From contig JBFICP010000185.1 in the NCBI GenBank assembly GCA_041581935.1, positions 1 to 6,569 on the forward strand: a stretch of DNA of 6,569 nucleotides, given 5' to 3'. How positions within the stretch are numbered: position 1 is the stretch's first letter; the number at the start of each line of letters is the position of its first letter. Below the pieces are notes generated by a model. It worked only from the letters and a program-made list of their open reading frames with translations. It had not been told where the DNA came from and made no database searches. Of this stretch, positions 1 through 6,402 are shown piece by piece. A program made the translations under genes and the position numbers. Source of the DNA: JAABYT01 sp041581935 (GTDB lineage Bacteria > Pseudomonadota > Gammaproteobacteria > HK1).

Positions 1-203
1 CGAGGCCGGGCATCACCGCGCAACCGTCCGCGTCCAGAACCTCGGCAACCTCGTAGCGCTCGCTGAGCGCGTCGCTCTCGCCCACGTCGACGATGGTGTC
101 GCCCCGCACCGCCACCGCGCCGTCGCGAATGTAGCCGACGCCTTCGCCCTGCATGGTGAGCAGGTGGGCGTGCAGAATCAGCAGATCGACGCTCTGCGGC
201 ATG
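1..203 (-). CDS. Amidohydrolase, TRZ/ATZ (deaminase-like) type, N-terminal fragment
   Basis: The reverse strand from an ATG at 203 encodes 67 residues before the window edge; the C-terminal part lies outside. It starts MPQSVDLLILHAHLLTM, followed by a DGAVAVRGDTIVDVG stretch (residues 27-41) and ends at VMPGL (63-67). This is the usual N-terminal beta-sandwich of metal-dependent amidohydrolases, where VxPGL leads directly into the HxH metal motif, which would be just past the edge. The style fits the TRZ/ATZ group (MTA/S-adenosylhomocysteine deaminase, guanine deaminase, chlorohydrolase relatives); members hydrolyse C-N or C-Cl bonds on ring compounds in the cytosol. The substrate cannot be told from this piece. 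It is divergent from the DddP-like gene. No good Shine-Dalgarno is visible upstream (only a weak GGGA), so the start is chosen because it fits the family N-terminus. Confidence 0.8.
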
Positions 204-241
204 TCTCGAGTCCCGGGAGAGGGTAATGCCGAGCATGCCCG

Positions 242-271
242 AGCCCCGGAAACCATGCAATGACCGGGGCT
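242..271. promoter_or_regulatory. Inverted repeat, candidate operator in divergent gap
   Basis: AGCCCCGG (242-249) and CCGGGGCT (264-271) are perfect 8-base inverted arms around a 14-base spacer. The element lies between the divergent amidohydrolase and DddP-like genes and ends one base before a plausible plus-strand -35 box (273-278). That position would suit an activator or a regulator shared by both genes. In GC-rich DNA such an arm could arise by chance, and I do not recognise a known regulator motif. Confidence 0.35.
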
Positions 272-272
272 A

Positions 273-301
273 TTGTGGCGCGCCGACGGCTCCGATACAT
301 T
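273..301 (+). promoter_or_regulatory. Candidate sigma-70-like promoter for the dddP-like operon
   Basis: TTGTGG (273-278) and TACATT (296-301) are separated by 17 bases. The -10 matches the consensus at 4 of 6 positions and the -35 only in its first three, so an activator may be needed. Transcription would start near 308, giving a leader of about 29 bases to the ATG at 337. On the opposite strand TTGAGA (317-322 read in reverse) and a poor TGTATC (294-299 in reverse), also 17 apart, could serve the amidohydrolase, but this is weaker. Confidence 0.35.
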
Positions 302-321
302 CGGCCGAACGTCGGGTCTCA

Positions 322-328
322 AGTGGGG
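322..328 (+). promoter_or_regulatory. Ribosome binding site deciding the dddP-like start
   Basis: AGTGGGG lies 8 bases before the ATG at 337, a normal spacing. The upstream in-frame ATGs at 226 and 235 would add about 37 residues that look non-coding (Cys/Arg/Pro/Ser-rich, no resemblance to the family) and would sit upstream of the candidate promoter. Confidence 0.5.
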
Positions 329-336
329 TAAGCGTT

Positions 337-1581
337 ATGACGGCGGTTGTTCGCGAAGGTCGCGTGGCAGCGCGGCAGCACGGCGCGATGGAATACTCCC
401 AGGCGCCGACGGATCTGGACAAGGTTCGCATGTACCGGCTCGGGCGTGTACGCGAGGCGCTGAAGGCGCGAGACTACGCCGCCATCGTGCTCTACGACCA
501 GCTCAACACGCGTTACGCGACAGATGTCACGGACATGCAGATCTGGTGCTCTCACAACGAGAACCGCTACGTGTACGTGCCCGCCGAAGGCCCGGTCATC
601 GTGTTCGAGTACGGCGGGCTCGCGCATCTGTCCGAGGATCTTTCCGCGGTGGACGAGGTACGCCCGGCCACCTGCTGGTACTACTTCGCGGCCGGATCCC
701 GCTGCCAGGAGATGGTGGTCAAATGGGCAGACGAGATCGCGGATTTGGTTGCCCGCGACGGCGGTGGCAACAAGCGCGTTGCGATCGATCGCTGCGGACC
801 GTTGGGCGTTCAAGAGCTCACCAAGCGCGGCATCAGCGTGCATGACGGCTTCGAACTCATGGAAAATGCGCGCGAGATCAAATCTGCGGGCGAGATCGTC
901 CTCATGCGCCACGCCATCGACGTGTGCGAGCAGGGGCTCGAGGCCATGCGCGAGGCGCTGCGTCCCGGCATCACCGAGAACGCGCTGTGGGCCAAGCTGC
1001 ACGAGCGCAACATTGCGCTCGGCGGTGAGTGGATCGAGACTCGCCTGCTGTCATCGGGACCGCGCACCAATCCCTGGTTTCGCGAATCCAGCATGCGCGT
1101 CATCGAGAAGGGTGACATGGTGAGTGTCGACACGGATTTGGTGGGTCCCTATGGCTACTGCTGCGACATGTCGCGCTCATGGGTTTGCGACGACGGTAAG
1201 GCGAGTGATGAGCAACGTCGCCTGTATGCCGCCGCGGTCGAGCAGATCGAGCACAATACCGCGTTGCTCGCGCCCGGTATGAGCTATCGGGAAGTGGCCG
1301 AGCGCGCCTGGAAGATCCCCGACGAGTTCTACCACAACCGCTACAGTTCCGTGATGCACGGCGTTGGTCTGTGCGACGAGTACCCGGCCATCAAGCACGC
1401 CGACGACTTCGCCGCGAAGGGCTACGATGGCATCATTCAACCCGGCATGACGCTGTGCGTCGAGTCTTATATCGGCACATCGGGTGGGCGCGAAGGTGTC
1501 AAGCTCGAAGAGCAGGTACTGATTACGGAAACCGGCCACGAGAAGCTGACCAACTACCCGCTGCAGCTCGAGCTGCTTTGA
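337..1581 (+). CDS. dddP: DddP-like M24-fold metalloenzyme, probable DMSP lyase family
   Basis: 414 residues from the ATG at 337. The N-terminal domain holds LNTRYATDVTDMQIW (56-70), and the middle holds WIETRLLSSGPRTNPWF (232-248); both closely resemble DddP, the peptidase-fold enzyme that cleaves dimethylsulfoniopropionate to dimethyl sulfide and acrylate. The C-terminal pita-bread domain shows the full binuclear metal set: Asp265, Asp267, Asp277, His341, Glu376, Glu391. Their spacing is identical to the ligands I recall for Ruegeria DddP (295, 297, 307, 371, 406, 421). The DddP catalytic Asp377 and Tyr366 also map, at a constant offset, to Asp347 (in MHGVGLCDEYP) and Tyr336. It is probably cytosolic; no signal peptide or membrane segment is seen. 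It overlaps the next gene by four bases. A related M24 hydrolase with another substrate is possible: family membership is fairly sure, DMSP cleavage is inferred. Confidence 0.78.
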   Translation: MTAVVREGRVAARQHGAMEYSQAPTDLDKVRMYRLGRVREALKARDYAAIVLYDQLNTRYATDVTDMQIWCSHNENRYVYVPAEGPVIVFEYGGLAHLSEDLSAVDEVRPATCWYYFAAGSRCQEMVVKWADEIADLVARDGGGNKRVAIDRCGPLGVQELTKRGISVHDGFELMENAREIKSAGEIVLMRHAIDVCEQGLEAMREALRPGITENALWAKLHERNIALGGEWIETRLLSSGPRTNPWFRESSMRVIEKGDMVSVDTDLVGPYGYCCDMSRSWVCDDGKASDEQRRLYAAAVEQIEHNTALLAPGMSYREVAERAWKIPDEFYHNRYSSVMHGVGLCDEYPAIKHADDFAAKGYDGIIQPGMTLCVESYIGTSGGREGVKLEEQVLITETGHEKLTNYPLQLELL

Positions 1582-2570
1582 ACCGGTCTTCGATTCACCT
1601 GCACGTCGAAAACTCGGCCAACGTCAACGAAGTCTTCGATATTTCGCCGCGCCGCGTGCGCGACGCGCTGGCGCGCCATCCGGAGCTCGCCGATCGGGTG
1701 CGTATCAGCATAGGCTACGGTGGCGACATTCTCGATCGCGAGCTTGCGACGGCGGACGCCGTTTTCTGCTGGGATTTCGATCGCCGCGATCTGCGCCACC
1801 GTGCCCCCCGCCTTCGTTGGGTACACGTTCACGGCGCTGGTGTTGGCCACATGATGCCGCTCGACTGGTTGCCGCGCGGCGCCGTGCTCACCAACAGCCG
1901 CGGCGTGCACGGCCAACGAGCGACGGAATACGCCTTCATGGCGATCCTCATGCTCAACAACCGAATTCCCGAGATGATCGCTAATCAGAATCGAGCGCGA
2001 TGGCAGGAGGTATTCAATACCGGCATCGAAGGCAAAACCTTGCTGATCGTCGGCGTCGGTCACATCGGCAGCGCAGTGGCCGCCTGGGCGAAGCGCGCCG
2101 GCATGCGGGTGCTCGGCATCCGCCGCACGGGAAAGGCCCGGCGCAACGTCGATGAGATGCATACGCCGCGGGCGCTTCACGCGCTCCTGCCGCGCGCCGA
2201 CTTCGTGCTCGTATCGGCGCCGCACACCGATGCGAGCCATCGCATGATCGGCGCCGCAGAGCTCGCCCTTTGTAAGCCGGGCGCGGGGCTCGTGAACTAC
2301 AGTCGCGCGCAACTGGTGGACTACGATGCGCTGCGCGCAAAGCTCGAGGCGGGAGCGATGAGTGCAGTGCTCGACGTATTCGACCCGGAGCCCTTGCCGG
2401 GGACTTCACCGCTTTGGCGCACGCCGAATCTCGTCATCACGCCGCACTGCTCATCGGACGACCGCGAGCAGTACACGCCGCGGACGCTCGATCTGGTGTT
2501 TCGCAATTTGAAGCGATTCATCGAGGGCCGGCCGCTCGTCAATCGCGTCAGTCGCAGGCACCAGTACTGA
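1578..2570 (+). CDS. D-2-hydroxyacid dehydrogenase (NAD(P)-dependent)
   Basis: 330 residues from a TTG at 1578, which overlaps the preceding TGA stop as TTGA. There is no clear Shine-Dalgarno, so translation probably depends on reinitiation after the upstream gene. The next in-frame alternatives would remove the conserved N-terminal strand (HLHVENS..EVFDISPRRV). The protein has the D-isomer-specific layout: a split substrate domain (about 1-115 and the C-terminus) and a Rossmann domain with GVGHIG (159-164). The catalytic triad is visible as Arg243, Glu271 (in VFDPEPLP) and His290 (in ITPH). Arg182-Arg183 after the second Rossmann strand, where NAD enzymes usually carry an acidic residue, suggest NADPH use (inference). 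The short Glu-to-His spacing of 19 resembles GhrA-type glyoxylate/hydroxypyruvate reductases. It reversibly reduces a 2-oxoacid to a D-2-hydroxyacid; the substrate is not determined. Confidence 0.9.
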   Translation: MNRSSIHLHVENSANVNEVFDISPRRVRDALARHPELADRVRISIGYGGDILDRELATADAVFCWDFDRRDLRHRAPRLRWVHVHGAGVGHMMPLDWLPRGAVLTNSRGVHGQRATEYAFMAILMLNNRIPEMIANQNRARWQEVFNTGIEGKTLLIVGVGHIGSAVAAWAKRAGMRVLGIRRTGKARRNVDEMHTPRALHALLPRADFVLVSAPHTDASHRMIGAAELALCKPGAGLVNYSRAQLVDYDALRAKLEAGAMSAVLDVFDPEPLPGTSPLWRTPNLVITPHCSSDDREQYTPRTLDLVFRNLKRFIEGRPLVNRVSRRHQY

Positions 2571-2579
2571 TGCTTAGCG

Positions 2580-2642
2580 CCCGGCTCAGCGGCCCGGGTA
2601 CGCATCTCCGGGATCCGTAGGAGGGGATTGCCGCTAACCGGG
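2580..2642. terminator. Interrupted inverted repeat between convergent genes, candidate terminator
   Basis: CCCGG (2580-2584) and AGCGGC (2588-2593) can pair with CCGGG (2638-2642) and GCCGCT (2630-2635), giving 11 base pairs broken by a small internal loop around a 36-base apical region. The apical region itself carries CCGGG copies and GGATCC. It fills almost all of the gap between the dehydrogenase stop (2570) and the aminotransferase stop (2649-2651). No T-run follows on either strand, so it would not be a classic intrinsic terminator. It may act as a stable 3' end or assist Rho. Confidence 0.35.
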
Positions 2643-2648
2643 TCGGTG

Positions 2649-3854
2649 CTAATCTGCCGCGAGCGCCGGGCTCTTGGAGTGCGCCAGTGCGGCGATGGCG
2701 GCGGTCACGCTGCCCTTGCCGTGGGGGATGCCGCACATCTCGAGCGCGAGCTCGATGCTTCCGAGTGCGCCGAGGAGCATCGGTTCATTGATATCGCCCA
2801 TGTGCCCGATGCGAAACGCCTTGCCGGACAGGCGACCGAGGCCACCACCGAGCGAGGTGTTGAGCGCGTGCTCGCAGGTCTTGCGGATGGCGTTGGCGTT
2901 GTAGCGTTCGTCCACCCTTATGGTGGATACCGAGTTCGATTGTTCCTTCGGCACGAGCGCGTTGAGCTCGACGGCACCGGCCTCGGCCCACACGTTGATT
3001 CCCGCACGCACCGCGCCCGCAAGCCGAGCGTGGCGGCGAAATATGGCCTCGAGCCCCTCCTCCTGAACCATGTCGATGGACTCGCGAAGGGCAAACAGCA
3101 AATGCTCGGGCGCCGTGCCGCAAAACCACATGTAGGCTTCCTCGTCGAGGCGCCGCCGCCAGTCCCAGTAGTGACGGGGCAGGGTGGCCTTGTCGGCGCG
3201 CGCGAGCGCCTTCGGGCTTGCCGCCACGAAGCTCAGGCCCGGCGGCGACATCAGCGCCTTCTGCGAGGCCCCCACGGCCACGTCCACTTTCCAATCATCC
3301 ATTCGAAGATCCGTCGCCGCCAGCGAGGCGACCGCGTCGACCATGAACAGTGCCGGGTGCGCGGCAGCGTCGATGGCCTGGCGAACCGCGGCCACGTCGC
3401 TGGTGATGCCGGTCGCGGTATCGGTTTGCACCATCAGAATGGCTTTGAACGCGTGCGCGGTGTCTGCGCGCAGCCGATCCTCGACCGCCTGGGGATCGAT
3501 CCCGTGTCGCCAATCGCCGCTGATGAACTCCGGCACGAGCCCGAAGGACTGCCCCATTCCAGCCCACGCCTCACCGAAAACCCCGGTCTCGAATACCAGA
3601 ATGCGATCCCCGGGGGAGAGGCTGTTGCTCAATGCCGCTTCCCACGCGCCGTGACCATTGGCGGCATAAATGAACGTTTCGCCTTCGCGGGTTCGGAAAA
3701 TGGGTTTCAGGTCCTCGAGGCAGGACCGCGCAAGACCGACGAGCTCTTCGGAGTGCAGCTCGATGGCCGGTCTCTGCATGGCGCGCAACACACGCTCGGG
3801 AATGTTGGTCGGCCCCGGCGACAACAGAAGATTGCGCCCGCGTTTGATGGTCAT
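2649..3854 (-). CDS. Class V aminotransferase, serine/alanine-glyoxylate type
   Basis: 401 residues from an ATG at 3854 on the reverse strand, a normal length for the family. It opens MTIKRGRNLLLSPGPTNIPE, the standard glyoxylate-aminotransferase N-terminus. PLP-site residues are visible: the NGHGAWEAAL loop (66-75) that binds the phosphate, Asp173 in MVDAVAS for the pyridine nitrogen, the Schiff-base Lys199 in GASQKALMSPPG, and Arg348 in FRIGHMG for the substrate carboxylate. Such enzymes move an amino group from serine, alanine or ureidoglycine to glyoxylate or another oxoacid in the cytosol. The exact donor cannot be read. The frame is open further upstream to 3989, but those residues lack family resemblance; a weak AGAGACGG lies 9 bases before 3854. 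The gene is divergent from the ThDP enzyme and convergent with the dehydrogenase, so the three oxoacid enzymes sit together without being one operon. Confidence 0.9.
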   Translation of the reverse strand: MTIKRGRNLLLSPGPTNIPERVLRAMQRPAIELHSEELVGLARSCLEDLKPIFRTREGETFIYAANGHGAWEAALSNSLSPGDRILVFETGVFGEAWAGMGQSFGLVPEFISGDWRHGIDPQAVEDRLRADTAHAFKAILMVQTDTATGITSDVAAVRQAIDAAAHPALFMVDAVASLAATDLRMDDWKVDVAVGASQKALMSPPGLSFVAASPKALARADKATLPRHYWDWRRRLDEEAYMWFCGTAPEHLLFALRESIDMVQEEGLEAIFRRHARLAGAVRAGINVWAEAGAVELNALVPKEQSNSVSTIRVDERYNANAIRKTCEHALNTSLGGGLGRLSGKAFRIGHMGDINEPMLLGALGSIELALEMCGIPHGKGSVTAAIAALAHSKSPALAAD

Positions 3855-3951
3855 GATGTTAGTCCGTCTCTTTTTTCGACGTTTGTTGTCGTCCCCCGCA
3901 GGAACGCCCGCAACGTTTGAAGCCCGAAACTCTAACTGGCCCGTGTGCCAC

Positions 3952-3971
3952 TGTATAGCGCAGTATACAAT
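3952..3971 (+). promoter_or_regulatory. Palindromic GTATAC element with -10-like box before the ThDP gene
   Basis: TGTATA (3952-3957) and TATACA (3964-3969) are perfect inverted arms around GCGCAG. The right arm contains the palindrome GTATAC and continues into TACAAT (3966-3971), a 5-of-6 match to a -10 box. TTGTATACAA-like palindromes are used by GntR/FCD-family regulators, so this could be an operator over the promoter, placed in a 124-base divergent gap (3855-3978). No good -35 is present at 16-18 bases. Transcription from this -10 would begin at about 3978, one base before the GTG start, implying a leaderless message. Confidence 0.4.
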
Positions 3972-3978
3972 CCCGCGC

Positions 3979-5574
3979 GTGAGTACCAACGAAACCTGCG
4001 GCCGTGCCGTGATCTCGCTTCTCGAGGCCTACGGCGTGGACACTGTTTTCGGCATGCCCGGTGTACATACGTTGGAGCTTTACAAGGGATTGGCGGCGAG
4101 CTCCATTCGCCACGTCCTCGTGCGCCACGAGCAGGGCGCGGGATTCATGGCCGACGGCTATGCCCGGGCCACGGGCCGACCGGGCGTATGCGTCGTCATC
4201 ACCGGCCCCGGCGTCACCAACACCGCCACCGCCATGGGCGAGGCGTATTCCGATTCGGTGCCGATGCTGGTGCTTTCCAGCGTCAACGCCACCGCCGATC
4301 TCGGCATGGGTCGCGGCCGCCTCCACGAGATCACCTCTCAGCAGACCGTCACCGAGCCGTTGACCGCTTTCAGCGCCACGGCGCGCGCAGCCGGCGAGGT
4401 GCCCGAGCTTCTGGCCCGGGCCTTCGCCGTCTTCGCATGCGCACGCCCGCGGCCGGTGCACGTATCACTGCCCCTGGACGTGTTGACGGCCGACGCCGAT
4501 TTCGAGGCCACCGCGTGCCCACCGCCGTCGCCGGCGTTGCCGCCGCCGGATGCCGTGGCCGAGGCCGCCCGACTCATCACACGGGCGCGCCGACCGCTCG
4601 TCATCGCCGGGGGCGGCAGCATCGTCGGCGCCGAAATCCTCGAGCGATTGGCGACGCGGCTGCGCGCACCGGTGGTCGTCACCAACGCGGCCAAGGGCGT
4701 CGTGGCCGACCGCCATCCATTGTGTCTGGGCGCGACCCTGTCCCTGGAACCGGTGCAGGCGCTGATCGCTTCGGCCGACGTGGTGCTCACGGTAGGCAGC
4801 GAGCTCGCCGAGACCGATTCGTGGGTGGATCAGCTGTCGCTCGGGGGCGAACTCATTCGCATCGACATCGACGCGCAGGCAGTCGAACGGGACTACCCGG
4901 CCCGCGTCGCCCTGGTTTGTGACGCGGGCCGAGCCCTGGCGGCCCTCGACGACGCCGTGGACAGCGGCGCGTCCACATTCACCGACGCGGAGCTCGAGCG
5001 TGTGCGCGCCGCGTGCATCGAGAGAATGTCGCCGCTGTCGCGCACGCACATGATGGTGCTCAATCATCTTCGCGCTGCGGTGCCGGAAGACGCCATCGTC
5101 GTCACGGACATGACGCAGATCGCCTACACCGGCAACGTTCACTATCCCTGCAACATGCCGCGTAGCTGGTTTCATCCCAACGGCTACGGCACCCTCGGTT
5201 ACGCGCTGCCGGCTGCCATTGGTGCGCGACTGGGCGCGCCGCACCGCCCGGTGGTGGTTCTCGTCGGCGACGGAGGGTTGCTGTTCACGATTCAGGAGCT
5301 CGCCACCGCCGTCGAGCTCGGCCTGCCGCTCGCGATCGTTCTGTGGAACAACGACGGCCTCGGTCAGATCCGAGACGACATGATCGCCAAGGGTATCCCC
5401 GAGCTGGGCGTCAGCCCGCGCAACCCCGACTATCAGCTCCTGGCGCGTGCTTTCGGCTGCCACTCGGTTCGCGCGGATAGTCTCACGGGTTTCGCCGCGG
5501 CGGTCACGGACGCGCTTTCCGCCGACGTTCCCACGCTCATCGAAGTGCGCCAGGACGCGCCGTATCTCGACTGA
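3979..5574 (+). CDS. ThDP-dependent 2-oxoacid decarboxylase, AruI-like / acetolactate synthase superfamily
   Basis: 531 residues from a GTG at 3979. The start is set by the family N-terminus (ETCGRAVISLLEAYGVDTVFG); upstream in-frame sequence is antisense to the aminotransferase leader. Three domains follow the usual order: pyrimidine-binding (about 1-170) with the essential Glu51 in RHEQGAGFMADGYAR, a central domain (about 190-330), and the diphosphate-binding domain with GDG (430-432) to NN (457-458), whose Asp431 and Asn458 hold the metal. Glu51 speaks against glyoxylate carboligase, which has Val there. The PGVHTLELYKGL stretch (27-38) is what I recall from 5-guanidino-2-oxopentanoate decarboxylases (AruI), but the substrate is inferred; an acetolactate synthase homologue with another 2-oxoacid substrate is possible. 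No Shine-Dalgarno is seen. It is cytosolic and divergent from the aminotransferase, which could supply its oxoacid. Confidence 0.85.
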   Translation: MSTNETCGRAVISLLEAYGVDTVFGMPGVHTLELYKGLAASSIRHVLVRHEQGAGFMADGYARATGRPGVCVVITGPGVTNTATAMGEAYSDSVPMLVLSSVNATADLGMGRGRLHEITSQQTVTEPLTAFSATARAAGEVPELLARAFAVFACARPRPVHVSLPLDVLTADADFEATACPPPSPALPPPDAVAEAARLITRARRPLVIAGGGSIVGAEILERLATRLRAPVVVTNAAKGVVADRHPLCLGATLSLEPVQALIASADVVLTVGSELAETDSWVDQLSLGGELIRIDIDAQAVERDYPARVALVCDAGRALAALDDAVDSGASTFTDAELERVRAACIERMSPLSRTHMMVLNHLRAAVPEDAIVVTDMTQIAYTGNVHYPCNMPRSWFHPNGYGTLGYALPAAIGARLGAPHRPVVVLVGDGGLLFTIQELATAVELGLPLAIVLWNNDGLGQIRDDMIAKGIPELGVSPRNPDYQLLARAFGCHSVRADSLTGFAAAVTDALSADVPTLIEVRQDAPYLD

Positions 5575-5610
5575 AGCGAGCGATTACGGCCACCCCTGTA
5601 GAAAGGCCCC

Positions 5611-5645
5611 GTAGGTTCGGCATCGCTGCGCTCAGGTAAACCTAC
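5611..5645. terminator. Inverted repeat at convergent 3' ends, weak terminator candidate
   Basis: GTAGGTT (5611-5617) pairs with AACCTAC (5639-5645) around a 21-base loop. The right arm overlaps the stop codon of the HAD gene (5642-5644). A second imperfect stem, TACGG (5585-5589) with CCGTA (5609-5613), lies just before it. Neither is followed by a T-run, so intrinsic termination is doubtful. Confidence 0.3.
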
Positions 5646-6259
5646 ACGAGCAATCCATACGCCTCGAGCTCGTCGCGAAGCCGCGGCGCCGATTGAAAGT
5701 GATGGGTCATGAGTCCGGCTCGCATTGCGCCTTCGATGTACGACGCGGTGTCGTCGATGAACAGCGTTTTGCCCGGATCCACCTCGAGACGCCGGGTAAC
5801 CCGCTCGAACACCACCGGATCCGGCTTGCAGGTCCCGAACTCACAGGAAAAGTGCGCGCGCTCTGCAAAGATCTCCGCGACCTCGGGAAATACGCGATCG
5901 ATTGATTCCTTTAAGAGTGGACCGTTATTACTGAGTAGTGCAACGACCGCATTACGCTTGACCGCGCGCGCCAGGTCGAGAACCTCGCGGTCAGGCTCGA
6001 TGGAATCGGCCCTTGCTTCGAGCCACTGCTCTCGCGTCAGCGGCGCGCCGATACGCTCGCAGAATAGACGGTGGTATTCCTCGGCGGTATAACGACCGGC
6101 ATCGCCTTGCTCGTCGAAGCCCTGCTTCCAGATGACCTCGTTGATGGTTTGCGCGTCGACACCGGACATCTCCGAAAGCCGCGCGAGCCGTTTGTCGAAA
6201 TGGTAGCGGCACAGCACGTCGTCCATGTCAAAGATTACCGCTGCCGGTTTGCTGTGCAT
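5642..6259 (-). CDS. HAD-superfamily phosphatase, YihX-like (subfamily IA)
   Basis: 205 residues from an ATG at 6259 on the reverse strand. All four HAD motifs are present: motif I FDMDDVL with nucleophile Asp11 and Asp13; motif II LLSNNG with Ser110; motif III Lys145 in CKPDP; motif IV FIDDT with Asp169-Asp170. A helical cap of about 60-70 residues follows motif I, as in class IA enzymes. Overall layout and length resemble YihX-type sugar-phosphate phosphatases, and hydrolysis of a small phosphomonoester in the cytosol is likely; the substrate is unknown. The reading frame is open back to an ATG at 6328, but those 23 residues have no family counterpart. Shine-Dalgarno before 6259 is weak. 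It is convergent with the ThDP gene and divergent from the oxidoreductase, and nothing ties it functionally to either. Confidence 0.88.
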   Translation of the reverse strand: MHSKPAAVIFDMDDVLCRYHFDKRLARLSEMSGVDAQTINEVIWKQGFDEQGDAGRYTAEEYHRLFCERIGAPLTREQWLEARADSIEPDREVLDLARAVKRNAVVALLSNNGPLLKESIDRVFPEVAEIFAERAHFSCEFGTCKPDPVVFERVTRRLEVDPGKTLFIDDTASYIEGAMRAGLMTHHFQSAPRLRDELEAYGLLV

Positions 6260-6318
6260 CGGGCCGTCGCCGCTCTGTCGTGGAGTCGAAAGGCGATGAT
6301 CTGCGATTTGACCGCAGC

Positions 6319-6348
6319 CTGCCAGCACCGTCGCATTGCGTTTATCAT
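6319..6348 (+). promoter_or_regulatory. Candidate promoter for the FAD oxidoreductase
   Basis: CTGCCA (6319-6324, 4 of 6) and TATCAT (6343-6348, 5 of 6) stand 18 bases apart in the 143-base divergent gap 6260-6402. Transcription would start near 6355, about 48 bases before the ATG. A short inverted repeat, CTGCG (6301-6305) with CGCAG (6313-6317), lies just upstream and might be an operator half of this region. Nothing else is seen in the gap. Confidence 0.3.
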
Positions 6349-6402
6349 GCGCCGGGGTTGAAGGTAATCGTTGTCGAGCGGGGGAGTCGTCGGCACGTCG
6401 CC

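Noticed and set aside
226..336. Earlier ATG starts (226, 235) for the DddP-like gene
   Set aside because: The extra residues look non-coding, the Shine-Dalgarno spacing is poor, and a plausible promoter lies at 273-301 inside this stretch.
3871..3876. T6 run as a terminator T-tract
   Set aside because: There is no stem before it on the plus strand; on the minus strand it is an A-run in the aminotransferase leader.
2628..3920. Plus-strand 430-codon open frame opposite the aminotransferase, with AGGAGG at 2619-2624 near its TTG start
   Set aside because: Its translation is Arg/Gly/His-rich without any recognisable domain and lies wholly antisense to a conserved enzyme. Long antisense frames are expected in GC-rich codon usage, and the spacing from AGGAGG to TTG is only 3 bases.
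3670..3978. N-terminal extension of the ThDP enzyme frame by 103 residues
   Set aside because: It is antisense to the aminotransferase start region and shows no family resemblance; the conserved N-terminus begins right after the GTG at 3979.
3979..5574. Glyoxylate carboligase reading of the ThDP enzyme, suggested by the glyoxylate-type aminotransferase and reductase nearby
   Set aside because: Glu51 is present in RHEQGAG; glyoxylate carboligase has Val at this position.
6260..6328. LAGC lipobox-like start if the HAD protein began at 6328
   Set aside because: There is no charged n-region or hydrophobic core before the Cys, and the HAD fold begins at the Met at 6259; the match is chance.
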